NCBI GenBank assembly: GCA_934045905.1 | Contig: OW203773.1 | Span: forward strand, 18,153,246-18,217,245 | DNA from: Leuctra nigra | Lineage: Eukaryota; Arthropoda; Insecta; Plecoptera; Leuctridae | DNA length: 64,000 nt | Reading direction: 5' to 3' | Shown here: one piece after another, positions 1-12,500 of the stretch | Position numbering within the stretch: position 1 is the first letter of the stretch | Layout: every line of letters starts with the position of its first letter | The notes under the pieces: generated by a model | Database searches by the model: none | Told to the model about the DNA's origin: nothing | The model's input: only the letters and a program-made list of their open reading frames with translations | Position numbers and translations under genes: made by a program

Positions 1-195
1 ATTTATTTCATAGTTTATCCTGTAATGGTTTAAAGGCGCTCCATCTTTTGTCAATTAGAGATATCTACGGCAGGGCTCGTTATTTATTTATTATTCACCA
101 TTGTGTACCAACAACAAGTAGCTATCCGGCATACTCTAATTTACAACGTCTATGAATTCATTTGCCTACGTCTTGGATTTGCCTGGTTCTTGAAG

Positions 196-3100
196 GTCTT
201 CGTCCACGTGTCAACTGCATTTGGCAACTGCGATCAGCCAATCATCTACGAGAAGATTTATCCGGCGCGTGCTGATTGGAGGATGATGATTGACATTGTG
301 GAACGTCCTGAAAATGACCACATGCTGCGCTGCTTGACCCCAAAGTAGGTATCATCTAATTCCTAATGTAACGTACTCTTTGTCCCTATTCTAACGGAGA
401 ATGTTGTGGTATGAGAGAGCTTGGACGGAAGTACCTGTGAACAGGTCGAATTTTAAGAATTTAGCACAACTGGACTCATCTTTATGAAGGCATTTGTACT
501 CCTCGAGTTTCTAACAAAACAATTCATTATGAATTGCATACATTTTGACATACTAAAAATTCGACCGGTCCGGCGTTACTAAACATTTGCTGGTACAATT
601 CCCTCCACTTTATACCTAATTATGTTCTCTGATTATTTTTATTATCTTTTGGAACCCACAAACTCTTTGTGTACTCAGTAGTGTCATCTTCGTTGCATCG
701 TGCTAGAATAATTTTGTCATTGCAAATTCAAATGTCTCACAAATCATATTATGTTCTCCAAAATCGGTTACCGTTTTCTAATGCAGACTCTCTTCTCATT
801 TGTCATGAACTCATTTAGTAGTACTTGGCAATAAAATAAGGGAAAACTGTAAGTGGGTTCTCCAATTTCGAAATATACTACAGTACGTATCCTAATTTAA
901 TTGCTTGCTTCTGCAGGATCATCGGCAATCTTCCCAACACGTACATCTACGCCAAGTCTCTGACTGAGCAACTCATCAACGACTACAGACATCAGCTTCC
1001 GCTCGTCATCCATCGCCCTTCTGTCGGTAATCACACCACTTCACTTGGTCCTAGCTCAATGTCATGGCATTTCACTTCTATGTCTCCCAAGTCCCAACCC
1101 GTTGAACAATATTAAGATGCTGCGGTGATGTAACGGAAAGATGCATTTTTATTAGTTTTTCGAGACATCGTTGACATAATTTTAACAAATCAATGTGTAA
1201 CGCACATTTTTAGCCCACTAAATATTGGTATAAACTGAAGTACATTACAACCATTGATACGACCGAAAAGTTTTAAGGACAATTATTTTATAGTAAAAAT
1301 GAACATACCTACTTCGCCTCAAGAGCCACAAAGCCATAAAAATATAATCTGTGGACTATATTAAATAATGTTATAACAGACAAAGAACATCAAATATTAA
1401 TAATGTTTGGCAAACATAATTTATTGATAAGTACACACATTTATGTGTACACTTCAGAGTATGAATACACACTATCACAGCAATTTTTGAAAAAAAAATC
1501 ATGCCGCAACGATATTTTTGCAAATTTAAATGGAATGACTTAACAGTAATAACGTACCTACTACTTAATATGAAGATTCTAAATGCATCGTGAAACAATG
1601 TCACCATGCATGGTATTTATCTCACTTGATGCGTTTCAGTCGCCGCAGCTTGCAAGGGGCCAGTGCCGGGCTGGGTGGACAACTTCTATGGTCCAGTGGG
1701 CCTCATCGCCGGCATCGCTACTGGAGTCCTCAGGTGATTTGAGAAATCAGATCTGTCTCATCTTACATCGGCTATAAGATCTCTGGAACATAACACATAT
1801 ACATGCCAGTTATGAGATAAACAACATGAGTTTCTCCTAAAAGTATCAAAAGAATACTGGTAGACGAGAGATTCGGTCTATGCCCACATTAATTGGAAGA
1901 AGACATTTTTCTTTCACTTACTGCTATTTTTATACGAGATGGAGAAATAAATAACACTTGGAGGGCAGATTTTAAATCTTGGTGTACCTCATATTATGTA
2001 CTACCTGCTACTATACTTTCTAGGCTGAAAGTTACATTAAAAATTAATTTGAAGTCTTGATTTTGAGTCTTTTACAAAACTTCTCCGTGAAATAGTTAAT
2101 TCACATTAACTGTTCTGTTCTCTAATTTATAAAATATATGATTTTTTTCTGAGAACAAAAAAATAATAATCAAGGAATTAGTAAAAAATTAGTCAATTGA
2201 CTTGGTGCTTTTTTCTGCATAAAGATTCTTTGATATAACTATTAACTACCCAAAGATATTTTTTTCTTTATCGAAATCATCAACACGACGTCAATATCTC
2301 ATATTTTTAATAGTTTCTACATTTCCAAGAGAATGTTCTATTGAGGCATTAAAGACTACAGATGAATGCCCTGACAGTTTGTTCCTCCTTGATTCAGGGT
2401 TGTTCTGGCCGGCGGAGACACAGCACTGGACTACGTTCCCGTCGACAAAGCCATCCGATCCATCATCTACACGTCTTGGCATCGAGCAGTTGTCAAGTAA
2501 GAACAGTTGTCAAATAAGAACTACAAAAAAGTACGTTCTATTAGGACCTTTCAGCGCCTGAGGGCAAATGCCAAAATACAACGCCAATAAAATGCTGTAT
2601 ACACCTCAGAAATGTGATTTATCTTTGGTCATCTATTGTTATCGGGTGATGAAGATGTAGTGTCAGAAAACTAGCCAAAATAAGTGTGGAACATAGGAAT
2701 TCTAAATGGAAAGTATAGTTTTCGCTGTTGCAAATTCCTTGTAGAACGTACTTTTGTAGAGGAGAATATCTTTGAGGACACCAAGTTCTATACAAAGAAA
2801 CAATGAGATTGGACTCAAATCCCCAAAAGAGGCTTAATTCTATGACTATTTATATATATTATATTTAATTCAGGTGTAAAAATTAATGTAGAAGCCAAAC
2901 AAGAGTACTATTTAGTTAAATGGAAAATAGTTAAATATGGAAAATTTACAAATTATTTTACAGCTCAATAGCTCATTTCCGCTCCAAAACAACAACATTT
3001 GGATAAGTAATTGTTGCATTGTAGGTATACTATTATCTTCCGTTCTTATTTTACAAATTATACAGTATTCAAATACCAACCATTTCAATATAAACTGGAA

Positions 3101-6100
3101 ATTCAAGTCATCTCCAAAATTGTAATCTACAAATCATCATCGTAATCATTATTCGGCGGTTGTATAATAGTGTGAAGCTACAAATTGACTTCTCCGTAAC
3201 GAATGATTCTGTTTCCTGTATCAGACAGACTACGGAGCTGCCGATCTACAACTGCAGCCGCCTGATTCCACCCACGACTATCGACCAAGTGACAGACTAC
3301 TCGTTCGAGTTCAGCGACACTCTGGGCTTGTCTTGGACACTACTGAATGTTATTCTGTTTCCTGTATCAGACAGACTACGGAGCTGCCGATCTACAACTG
3401 CAGCCGCCTGATTCCACCCACGACTATCGACCAAGTGACAGACTACTCGTTCGAGTTCAGCGACACTCTGGGCTTGTCTTGGACACTACTGAATGTTATT
3501 CTGTTTCCTGTATCAGACAGACTACGGAGCTGCCGATCTACAACTGCAGCCGCCTGATTCCACCCACGACTATCGACCAAGTGACAGACTACTCGTTCGA
3601 GTTCAGCGACACTCTGGGCTTGTCTTGGACACTACTGAATGTTATTCTGTTTCCTGTATCAGACAGACGACGGAGCTACCGATCTACAACTGCAGCCGCC
3701 TGATTCCACCCACGACTATCGACCAAGTGACAGACTACTCGTTCGAGTTCAGCGACACTCTGGGCTTGTCTTGGACACTACTGAATGTTATTCTGTTTCC
3801 TGTATCAGACAGACGACGGAGCTACCGATCTACAACTGCAGCCGCCTGATTCCACCCACGACTATCGACCAAGTGACAGACTACTCGTTCGAGTTCAGCG
3901 ACACTCTGGGCTTGTCTTGGACACTACTGAATGTTATTCTGTTTCCTGTATCAGACAGACGACGGAGCTGCCGATCTACAACTGCAGCCGCCTGATTCCA
4001 CCCACGACTATCGACCAAGTGACAGACTACTCGTTCGAGTTCAGCGACACTCTGGGCTTGTCTTGGATGCTGTGGGTCCCGAATCCTCTGTACACCAAGA
4101 ACACGTTCGTCTACTACATCAATGTCATCTTGTTTCATTTGATACCGGCTCTTGTGGTTGACGGGGTGTTGAAGCTTGTGGGACGACAACCCATGTGAGT
4201 AATGGAGGGCATATGAGGAGCTACATTTCAAAATGTGCGATTTTTTCTGTGAGAGGTGGAAAAACATAACAACAATGTTTATGCAGCCTGTTACTCGAAC
4301 TTGTAAAAATCGCATTAAACCAAACTGTAATTAATTATGTGAACACATGATTTCGTATCTCTTCCATGCTAATGTCAAACGAAACTTGCGTTTATCTGTG
4401 TTCAATGTTTTTGGACAAGTTGCACAAAATCATCATTTTTGGTCTATACTTAAAATCGATAAAGACCATTCATGCCCAATATATACACTTAAATTTTTTT
4501 ATAATATACCTATAATAAAAGGACAATTTTCATTACATTGGAACTATATTCAATTATTTTTCAAAACTATTTTAGATTTCTTTGATACTTTTACTTCCTT
4601 GATTTATTCCCTGGTTTTTAATAGTCTTCTTTAACTTCGAGGTTTGAAACTTTTACAATGTGTGGAGAATACTACCCTGTGTGTCATCAGTTTTTTTTTC
4701 GAATTTTCCTCGACCCATTTTTTTAAATTATTTTAATAGAATTGAAATGCATCTACCTTTTGTGACAAAGAGAAAATTGGAAAGTAATTTTAATTCCAAA
4801 AATTTTAAAGGGAATTGAAATATAATATGTAAACGTACGTATACGTAGTTATCATACATGTAAAGTCATTTGGACAAAGTCTGTTATGACCTACAGGATT
4901 TTACTGAAAATGCCTATGTGCCTTTGCTCAGTTCAATAATTTTTGTAACGTTTTATTATTTTTTAAATAAAAATATAAAATTATTTTGATTTATATAAAT
5001 TTATACAAATGTAATTTTTTGTATTGTCTTTTAGTAATTGAAATTGTAGGTATTAATTCAATTGATTAATTAAATTGAATTTTGTTATTGAAATCAGGGT
5101 TTAAGAAAAAAAATGTTTTTGGCTGACGCTTCAAATGTTATATATTTCAGGTTGACTAAAATCCAGCGCAAAGTATACATCGCTAACATGGTCCTGTCAA
5201 TCTTCTCCACACGGAACTTCGACATCGACAAGACCCAGTTCGAGGCTATAGAATCCGACATGTTGATGGAAGATGTTGACCAGTTCACCTACAAGGAGTT
5301 GATCACAGACGTGCGGGAATATATCAAGACCACGTACACATTCACCAGAGTCTACCTGATGAAGGATCCACTGGAGACCATGCAGTCGTCAGTCAAACAG
5401 TACAAGAGGTGGGTGGAGAGTTAGAATGGGGATTTTAAATGCGTTTTAAATATTATTTTTAAAAGAACATCAAATGAACAAATTTACAGGGAAATAACTC
5501 TAGTAAATTTTTTGAAAAAATGTTTTTAACGTGTAATCTTTGCAGTGATTTTTATGAGCTTCTCGGTTTTAAGAAAATATTGTTACAATGTCTTTTGAAA
5601 AACGCAATTGAGATATCGATTTATATGGAAGATAGATACAAGTTTCAACATGAAACTTCGCGTTTATCTCAGTTATATCCAGGGACTGGAACCGGAACCG
5701 GAACCGGAACCGGAACCGGAACCGGAACCGGAACCGAAAAGAACCGTTATTTTTATAGAAACCGGAACCGGAATCGGAACCCTTATTAATATTAAACATT
5801 ATTTGGGTTCCAAAACGGTTCCATAAGGGTTCTTCAAATGAGTAATTTCATTGAATTTTTACTTAATTTCCTTTCAAATCTGATATTATTTACTACCATT
5901 CACAATTTTTCAAATAAATGATCATTGAGTCAAACTAATATTAGACATTCTGAGTACCTATGTAAGTTCCCAAAAGTAGATTTAAAAAAATATTTGAATT
6001 ACCTATTGTCTGAATTTGATGGAACCGTTTGGAACCCTTATGGAACCGAAATAGAATTGGAACCGGAACCGGAACCGTTATTTTATTTTTCCCAAGAACC

Positions 6101-7108
6101 GGAACCGATATTTTTAAAAACTTGGAACCGGTACCGGAACCGGAACCGTTATTCATTTGGGTTCCAGTCCCTAGTTATATCCGAATGTGACTCATAGCGT
6201 TCTAGCCCTGTACCTTTCAAATGTTAGTGAAACTCTTTTCACACTTAAAAGTAAAAATTTTCATTCAACAGTATGAGATAAAAGTTATTCCTGTACAGTG
6301 ATTTTTCCAACCAGCAAATGGTGTTCCCATAAATATATATCCCTCATCAGGAATAGCGTTTTTTTTGCCGAAATGTACCCTGATTCTAAATATGATATTT
6401 ATGAATGAAAATTTAAAGTGTGTTTAATCAATAATTATTTTGTTATTCTGAAATGATTTTTTTTAAACATGCATAGATATTCCCTGTTCATCTATTCTAA
6501 TGGACAATTCACAAGCTTAAAGGTTAGTTTATGAAGAGGGGAGGGTAAGTATAATTTTTTATAGTCACCGAGCTATCAAGTCAAACCTGGGCAAGCCCAA
6601 GATTAGTTGACCGTTTTTTTACACAAGGAAAGCGAATAATTTTTCATTTCTGGTATTTTACGTATCAAAGCCTGAAGGAGCAAGAAGTTATACTGAAAAC
6701 TCTAAAAACAATTAACTTACATAATAATAATACACTAAGATTAGTGAACAATGTATTATTTATTATTTTATTTATTTATTAAACAACTTTGAATTACAAT
6801 ACAATCTGTGGTTGTAATATTAAAATTATCATTTTATTTAAAAAATAAACATGTTTTTAAAACTACTCATGATGTTTCATAATAAAAAAAAACATGCATT
6901 CCCAAACATACGGGTTGTAGTGTATACAAATCTTATTTACAAATCTGTTAATTGAACTTGATCTTGTCTTCTCTGCAGAATGTACTGGTTGGACAAACTC
7001 TGCAAGACCACCTTCTTCCTGACAGTCATCTACGTCATCGGTACGTCACGGATGTTCCATACCTGGATGACGTCATTGCAGGCTACAGCTGTTTCAATTC
7101 TCTACTAG
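196..7108 (+). CDS. Fatty acyl-CoA reductase, C-terminal part (7 exons, 5' end outside window)
   Basis: Exons by splice sites and phase: 196-344, 917-1026, 1640-1733, 2398-2496, 3955-4194, 5151-5408, 6979-7108. They join without a frame break into 359 residues plus TAG. The enzyme reduces fatty acyl-CoA to fatty alcohol with NADPH, usually at the ER or peroxisome membrane, for wax, hydrocarbon or pheromone lipids. Visible signs are FVHVSTAFGNC in exon 1, the catalytic YxxxK as YIYAK (visible residues 59-63), GPVGLIAGIATGVLR, DYVPVD, and the C-terminal FAR_C region ending in a hydrophobic segment after RMYWLDKLCK. The family is usually about 500-540 residues, so roughly 150 N-terminal residues with the Rossmann GxxGF motif are missing. 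The first acceptor (195/196) has a weak pyrimidine tract. The last exon may instead splice at GTACGT (7041), so the final 22 residues are uncertain. The specific FAR paralogue is not known. Confidence 0.9.
3205..4066 (+). repeat. Six-copy 146-bp tandem duplication of a splice acceptor and exon start
   Basis: The unit holds a polypyrimidine tract, the acceptor CAG and about 120 nt of FAR exon 5. Acceptors fall at exact 146-nt steps, with exon starts at 3225, 3371, 3517, 3663, 3809 and 3955. Only the last copy continues into the rest of the exon and the GTGAGT donor at 4195. Copies differ at a few bases: copies 4-6 have GACGACGG where 1-3 have GACTACGG, and copies 4 and 5 have GCTACCG. Since 146 is not a multiple of 3, using any upstream acceptor shifts the frame in the next copy and meets TGA, for example at 3409. 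Confidence 0.95.
5486..6217. mobile_element. Inverted-repeat element Z, split by a nested element
   Basis: The flanks 5538-5680 and 6173-6217 match 23820-24008, where the same sequence is uninterrupted. That intact copy has ends of the type AAGGGT..GGG, matched here on the right by GCCCTGTACCTTT. No coding potential. It is an old non-autonomous DNA element that served as the target for the GGAACC-ended element. Confidence 0.6.
5681..6172. mobile_element. Non-autonomous DNA transposon with GGAACC-rich ends (copy 1)
   Basis: The ends are AGGGACTGGAACC and its reverse complement GGTTCCAGTCCCT. Inside each end is an array of CCGGAA units (5685-5775 and 6058-6150). The 10-bp AGTTATATCC stands on both sides (5671-5680 and 6173-6182), as expected for a target duplication. 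The ends resemble hAT termini (CAGGG..TGG), but the duplication length does not fit hAT well unless 2 bp of the right flank belong to the element. No ORF of its own: the Glu-Pro and Gly-Thr runs are translations of the hexamer. Confidence 0.8.
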
Positions 7109-7239
7109 CATCTCTCTTGATAGGCAATATGTAATGCAGGAATATACAAGAAGTCGTTATACACGATATGAGGATGTTGATTAACTGGATTTAGTCTTAA
7201 ATTACCTGAAGAATTGTTGTAGCAAAATACATTTTTGAT

Positions 7240-7700
7240 TGAACCTCTAGATAATTCTAGATAATATGTTGTGATCTTTTATCTTACCTAGATCAATTTT
7301 TCAGTGAGTATCTATTATCTTATCTAGATAAATACATTGTTTTTCTTTTATCTTTATGTTTATTATCTAGATCCTAACGAAAATCGGAAAAAGCATTGAT
7401 TTAATTTCCGTGTTCTGAAGAGACTTGACGAGAATAAATTTCTTGTATTTTTTTATTCTACCCGCATAGATGCATGGACCCTTAACAATTTGCGTGAATA
7501 TACTGATAATTCCCATTGGACAATTAGTTCATTTCCAAAAATGGGATATATTTTTTCAGCTCTTCTCAACATTTTTTTTTATCTTTATCTAAACTAAATT
7601 ATCTAGATAATTTTTCGATAATTAATAAAAATATGTATCTTAACTATCATATCTAGGTAATTTTTTGTCATCTTTATCTTTATCTAGTATACGTTAATAG
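7240..7700. repeat. Cluster of TATCTAGATAA-type palindromes
   Basis: Many copies of a degenerate palindrome (TATCTAGATAA, TTATCTAGATC, ATATCTAGGTAA) in several spacings. The same cluster is at 61735-62410, so it is a dispersed element, probably with arrays of short subterminal motifs. No ORF seen. Confidence 0.55.
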
Positions 7701-7786
7701 ATTATCTGTCACAACCCTGGGTATTATGTATTCAAAGGATTTCGATATTGGTAATGAAGGAAGTTGAAGAAGGTAAAATAGAGTTA

Positions 7787-7931
7787 GGCCGGGTAGGACC
7801 AACTTTAGATTAAGCTAATTATCGATCGATGGTATGTGGAAATTATTGAATCTATTGGCTGTGGAATTCGCGCCAACTGGATTCATTGGTTAACCATCGA
7901 TAGTTAACTTAAGAGTTGGTCCTACCCGGCC
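7787..7931. mobile_element. 145-bp MITE with TTA target duplication (PIF/Harbinger-like)
   Basis: Terminal inverted repeat GGCCGGGTAGGACCAACT, almost perfect at both ends, flanked by TTA at 7784-7786 and 7932-7934. A 3-bp TWA duplication is typical of PIF/Harbinger elements; family membership is inferred from that and size alone. Confidence 0.75.
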
Positions 7932-8779
7932 TTATAAGACTAAGTGTGAATAAAATAAAAAATTAAATGTCCCAAAGACCTAGGAGGCTCTACAAGGTTG
8001 GGTTGTAATGTGGTAGCAATGTTGTTTAGTTTACGTCCAAGAACGGAACATATTTTTTCAGCCCTTCTCAATTCATTCCCCTTTTCATATAATTTGTAAT
8101 AATTTAAAATCTGCAACCTACCCATAAAATATAATCATATTCAAACATAAAGACATATTTATTTTGTAATCTAATATTAACAAATAAATATATTAAATGT
8201 TCCTACTAAGAATTAAATTGATTTGTATGTTTCAGTTCCAGTTCATTGGTAATTTGATTGATTATTGTTTCGTATTTTAATGGTACCGAGAAAGAACGCT
8301 AAACCACATTCGAATGAAACTGAAATAAACAAAGTTTTATGTTGAAACTTTTATTGATTTTCCATGCATATTGATATTTCAATTGCTTTTTCAAAGACTT
8401 TGTAGCAATATTTCTAAAAGCCGAAAGTTAAAGGTTGATGTTCGTTAAAGTTGTAGCCATTTATCCTAAACAAGGTATCACCAACTTTGATCACAAAACT
8501 CAGCGCCATGACACAAAATCCTATTAGCTTCGGTCATATTGGGGAAACCCATTCTGAAGGATTCCAAAGCATTGAATGAAATAAATAATTTTAAGTAATG
8601 AGGTGCATTTTTTAAAAGATAGAAACCTAAGTTGACTTGGCTAAAAGGAGCGAAAATTATGAATGCAAAAATAATATTTTTAAGTCAAAATCAATTAATT
8701 TACAATCAAGTATATTTACAAAGATAGTTCATGTGGTGTATTTAAAGAATCACACGAGAGGTTAACTACTCGACACTTT

Positions 8780-9300
8780 ATAAACACATCACATGATGCG
8801 TTTTTTTAAATTTATTGATTTTTTTAAATTTTTAAATTTTTTTTTAAATTTTTAGATTTTTGTTAGTAAATTTGTAATTTTATTTTGATATTGGATTTTT
8901 TGTATTTTTTTGTTTTTTTAGATTTGTTGATATTTTTGTTGATCAAAATATTACGTGATAAAAAAAATTTGATTACATGATTTTTTAAATCTATTTTGAT
9001 ATTTTGATTTTTATAGTTTTTAGATTTTTTAACATATTTGATTTTGTTGATTTTTATGATTTTTTTCTGTAATTTTTGATATATTTTTTTAATTTTTGTA
9101 ATTTTTTTGCTTTGTTTTAATTTTTGAATATTTTATTTAAAATTATTTATTTACATATTTGATTGATTTTTTGTGATTATGTTGTGATTTTAATTTTTTT
9201 TCTATTTTTTTTTACCAATTTGATATATCTTAATTTTTTTATTTTAATCTGATTTTTTCTGATTTTTTCTTTGTTTTTTTTCTTAGTTTTAGTTTTTTTA
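8780..9300. repeat. T-rich low-complexity tract
   Basis: Long runs of T with scattered ATTTTTGA. The rest of 7109-9533 (intergenic between FAR and the odorant receptor) shows no gene. A run of G at 9463-9482 stands just outside the 3' end of the receptor gene. Confidence 0.7.
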
Positions 9301-9533
9301 GTTGTTCACCCCTCGGATTCACATTTAAATACATCAAACACAATATACTTCGACAATTAACATGGTTCAGAGAAATGTAAGAGAAATTGATCAATAGGAG
9401 TGATATTGAAGTTAAATAAATCAAACGGTATCAATTCTAATCCGACAACAAACCGGAGCAGTGGGGAGGGGAGGGGGGGGGGAGCAAAGTGTCATTGCAC
9501 AAGGGGCTCACTCAGCACGTAAGACTGTAAGCT

Positions 9534-12500
9534 CTATGCTGAAGGAGACTTGATCGTGGCAGAAAGCATTGTGTAACTGCTGTGACAGGACTTCACCATC
9601 TGCAAGCAGAAGATAAACACACAAGAAGTCAATACAACAAGACCCTTGAGCGAGCGTCACCACGGAACTCTTATGGCACTTGAGCCGTGTTTTCCCCCTG
9701 CACTGGTCAGGTCAAACAGGTCAACAATCGATCTGAAAATGTGCACACATACGTATTTAATCTGTGTGGTTTTTGGCATCGTTTTTGAACAGGATCCTGT
9801 GATTGGTTGTGAAATGAGCCTGTAGCTCACACAGTTCATTCAACATTTAATTTCGAAATTTGTCACAGTTATTGAGACCTTCTTTTAGTGATAGGGTTAT
9901 AAATTTCATGGAAGTCCGTTGTTATCGTAGGTAAAAATTAAAATGAATTTTGTATGTGATTTTTAAAAATTTAATCTAGAACCGTTTGACCGATCAACTT
10001 TTGCATGGTCATTGGGACCAACGTGAGGTAATTTTGTCAATTTTCAGACTAATCTGTCGTTATCTTCAAAAGATACTGTCATTTTAAGGATATTATATTT
10101 TATAATCTTGAAATATTTGAAAAACGTATACTAAGTATTTTTATCACTGCTTTCTTAATGCTCCAGTTACAAATAGTTATATTAAATCGATTGATTGGAT
10201 CTTGAAGCAATTTATTTGGTTCCACGTATGAGAATTTTGCTCCCAAGGTACTACATGAACCAAAATTCATGTAGATCACATGCAGGCTTCAATCAACGTT
10301 TTGAAATGGAAAAACATTTGTCACTTTATATTTTATTTAAAATATTGAGAAATAAGTAAACAATTATAATTACAAATTTAATTAAAAAAAAAATCTTGAG
10401 ATGTCATATTTTTCATTTGTAACACAGTGACATTGAAAAATTATGAAATTATCTGAACGACGAAAAGTGACAGTGGGACTAGAACCGGAACTGGAACCGG
10501 AACTGGAACCGGTACTGGAACCGACAAGAACCGTTATTATTATAGAAATCGGAACAGGAATCGGAACCGGAACACTTTTTAATATTACACATTATTTGGG
10601 TTCCATAACGGTTACATAAGGGTTCTTTTATTAGGTAATTAATTTAATTGAAGTTTTACTTTTTGCCTTTCAAATAAAAGATCACCGAGTCAAATTAATG
10701 TTAGACATTTCTGAGCATGTAAGTTCCCAAAAGTCGATTTAAAAAAATATATATTTGAATTATTGTATGTATTTAATGGAACCTATTGGAACCCTATGGA
10801 ACCAAAATGGAACCGGAATTGGAACCGTTATTTTATTTTTTTCCTGGAACCGGAACTGAAATCGGCACCGATATTTTTAAAAACTTGGAACCGGTACCGA
10901 TATTCATTTGGGTTTAAGTCCCCGGTGGGTCACACGACATTAATGAAAGACATAGTGACAATAGACTTGGTAACGCAAAATAAATATAGTAATTACTTAC
11001 GCTTGAATAAGTAGCCATGGACATGGGCACAAATCCTGCCGCCTTCACAACTAGTGGTTGGTTTACTCTGGAAATCATGATTCTCATTGATCTTTGAAAT
11101 CCTTGGGACGCTTCGAACCAATCACAGCCGTAGACAGCATCCCTCACTGCACTGCTCTGTAATGTAACACCGGACACAGGGGTGTTGAATTGGCGACAAG
11201 GGGTGAACAACTAAATAAATCAGTGTATACTTTAAAAAAAATACAAAACAAATCAGAAAAAAATCATTTCTGAAAAAAATTACAAAAAATCACAATCAAA
11301 ATCATGAAAATTAAAAAATCACTCAACAAAAAAAAACGAAATAAAAAATTTAACATTTTAATTTTAAAATAAAAAATGCACAAAAACAATAAAAATTTCA
11401 TAACTAGGAAAACGCTCTGAGTAACGCGTTGATGAGCGAGCACGGATACACGCAACACCTCGAACCGAAATTATGTTTATCGAAAATGTCATTAAAAGCC
11501 AATAATTCTTGAATTTCGTCACAGACTTGTATAAATATCTCCAAAATTTCCAAAAATATTGGTCCCAATAACCTTGCTAAGTTTTAAGTTGATCGATTAA
11601 ACCTTTGATTGAACGGTTCCTTGTTAAGTTTCAAAAATCACAGGATATCTTTCAAACAATATACCTGGGGCCACTCATATGATCTAGTGGAGCGGTCGCT
11701 CCACCCAGCCAAGTCGTACTATACACTCACACTCACTCAACATACCGTAAATGCCTAATAAACTGAGGAGCAGACCAAACACTTTTACTGTAAGCAACAA
11801 CATGGCATTTTCGGCCTACTGGATCTCAAAATTGGGAAATCTCACATTGTTGCGAAATAACTTAATTTCGAGCTATGGCCCACCTGACAACATATACTAA
11901 ATTTGGGAACAATAGGTAATGCCATTTGTGGGCTAGAGGGCCGTGAAAACAGTGAAATTACACCCCTTTTAAAACCTATCTTCATCTGATGATGATATCA
12001 CGAAACACCGCAATCACCGCCACAGCCTAAACGGCTTAACCGATCGACTTGAAATTTTTACCACATGTGCACTTTTGGCATCCGAGGTGCCTTTTTATAA
12101 AACCAACCGGAAGGCGCCATTTTGAAACCGGAAGTGACGTCATATCTCGAAAACGACTACACCGATTGGAATAAAACTATCGCCAAATGATTCAGACGGT
12201 CATCTTTATGGAATATCAATAGTCAAAATATACATTTACTATTACCGAAACCGGAAATGACGTCATAAAAATGAAGAATCAGACTTGAATCACCTCTTAC
12301 TACAATAACTACAAATTCAGAAGGCTTATAATGATACATAACATTTATAGAAATAAATTCTAGGTGGCTGTAATTTCAGCCGCCATTATGAAAACCGGAG
12401 GTGATGCCATATCTCGAAAACGGCTGGACCTATAGACAACATTCAAAATTCACTGCGCATGCGCGACGTGCCGTGATGCATGTTGGGCTTAGGATGTGAA

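Larger units (their letters stand above)
345..6978. other. FAR introns, remaining content
   Basis: Intron 1 (345-916), intron 2 (1027-1639), intron 3 (1734-2397), intron 4 up to the tandem array (2497-3204) and intron 5 (4195-5150) are AT-rich and show no gene, RNA or clear repeat. Intron 6 (5409-6978) holds the nested inverted-repeat elements listed separately; its last 700 bases show nothing more. Bases 1-195 are also intron. Confidence 0.6.

Noticed and set aside
103..195. Extending the first FAR exon back to the ATG-like codon at 103
   Set aside because: The 31 upstream codons do not match the FAR family and end in a plausible acceptor; they are intron.
3160..3995. Five overlapping open frames of 74-137 codons over the tandem array
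   Set aside because: They are shifted readings of the FAR exon repeat; each ends at the next copy because 146 is not a multiple of 3.
5569..5826. Glu-Pro, Gly-Thr and Phe-Arg repeat proteins
   Set aside because: They are translations of the CCGGAA hexamer array in a transposon end, open in several frames on both strands.
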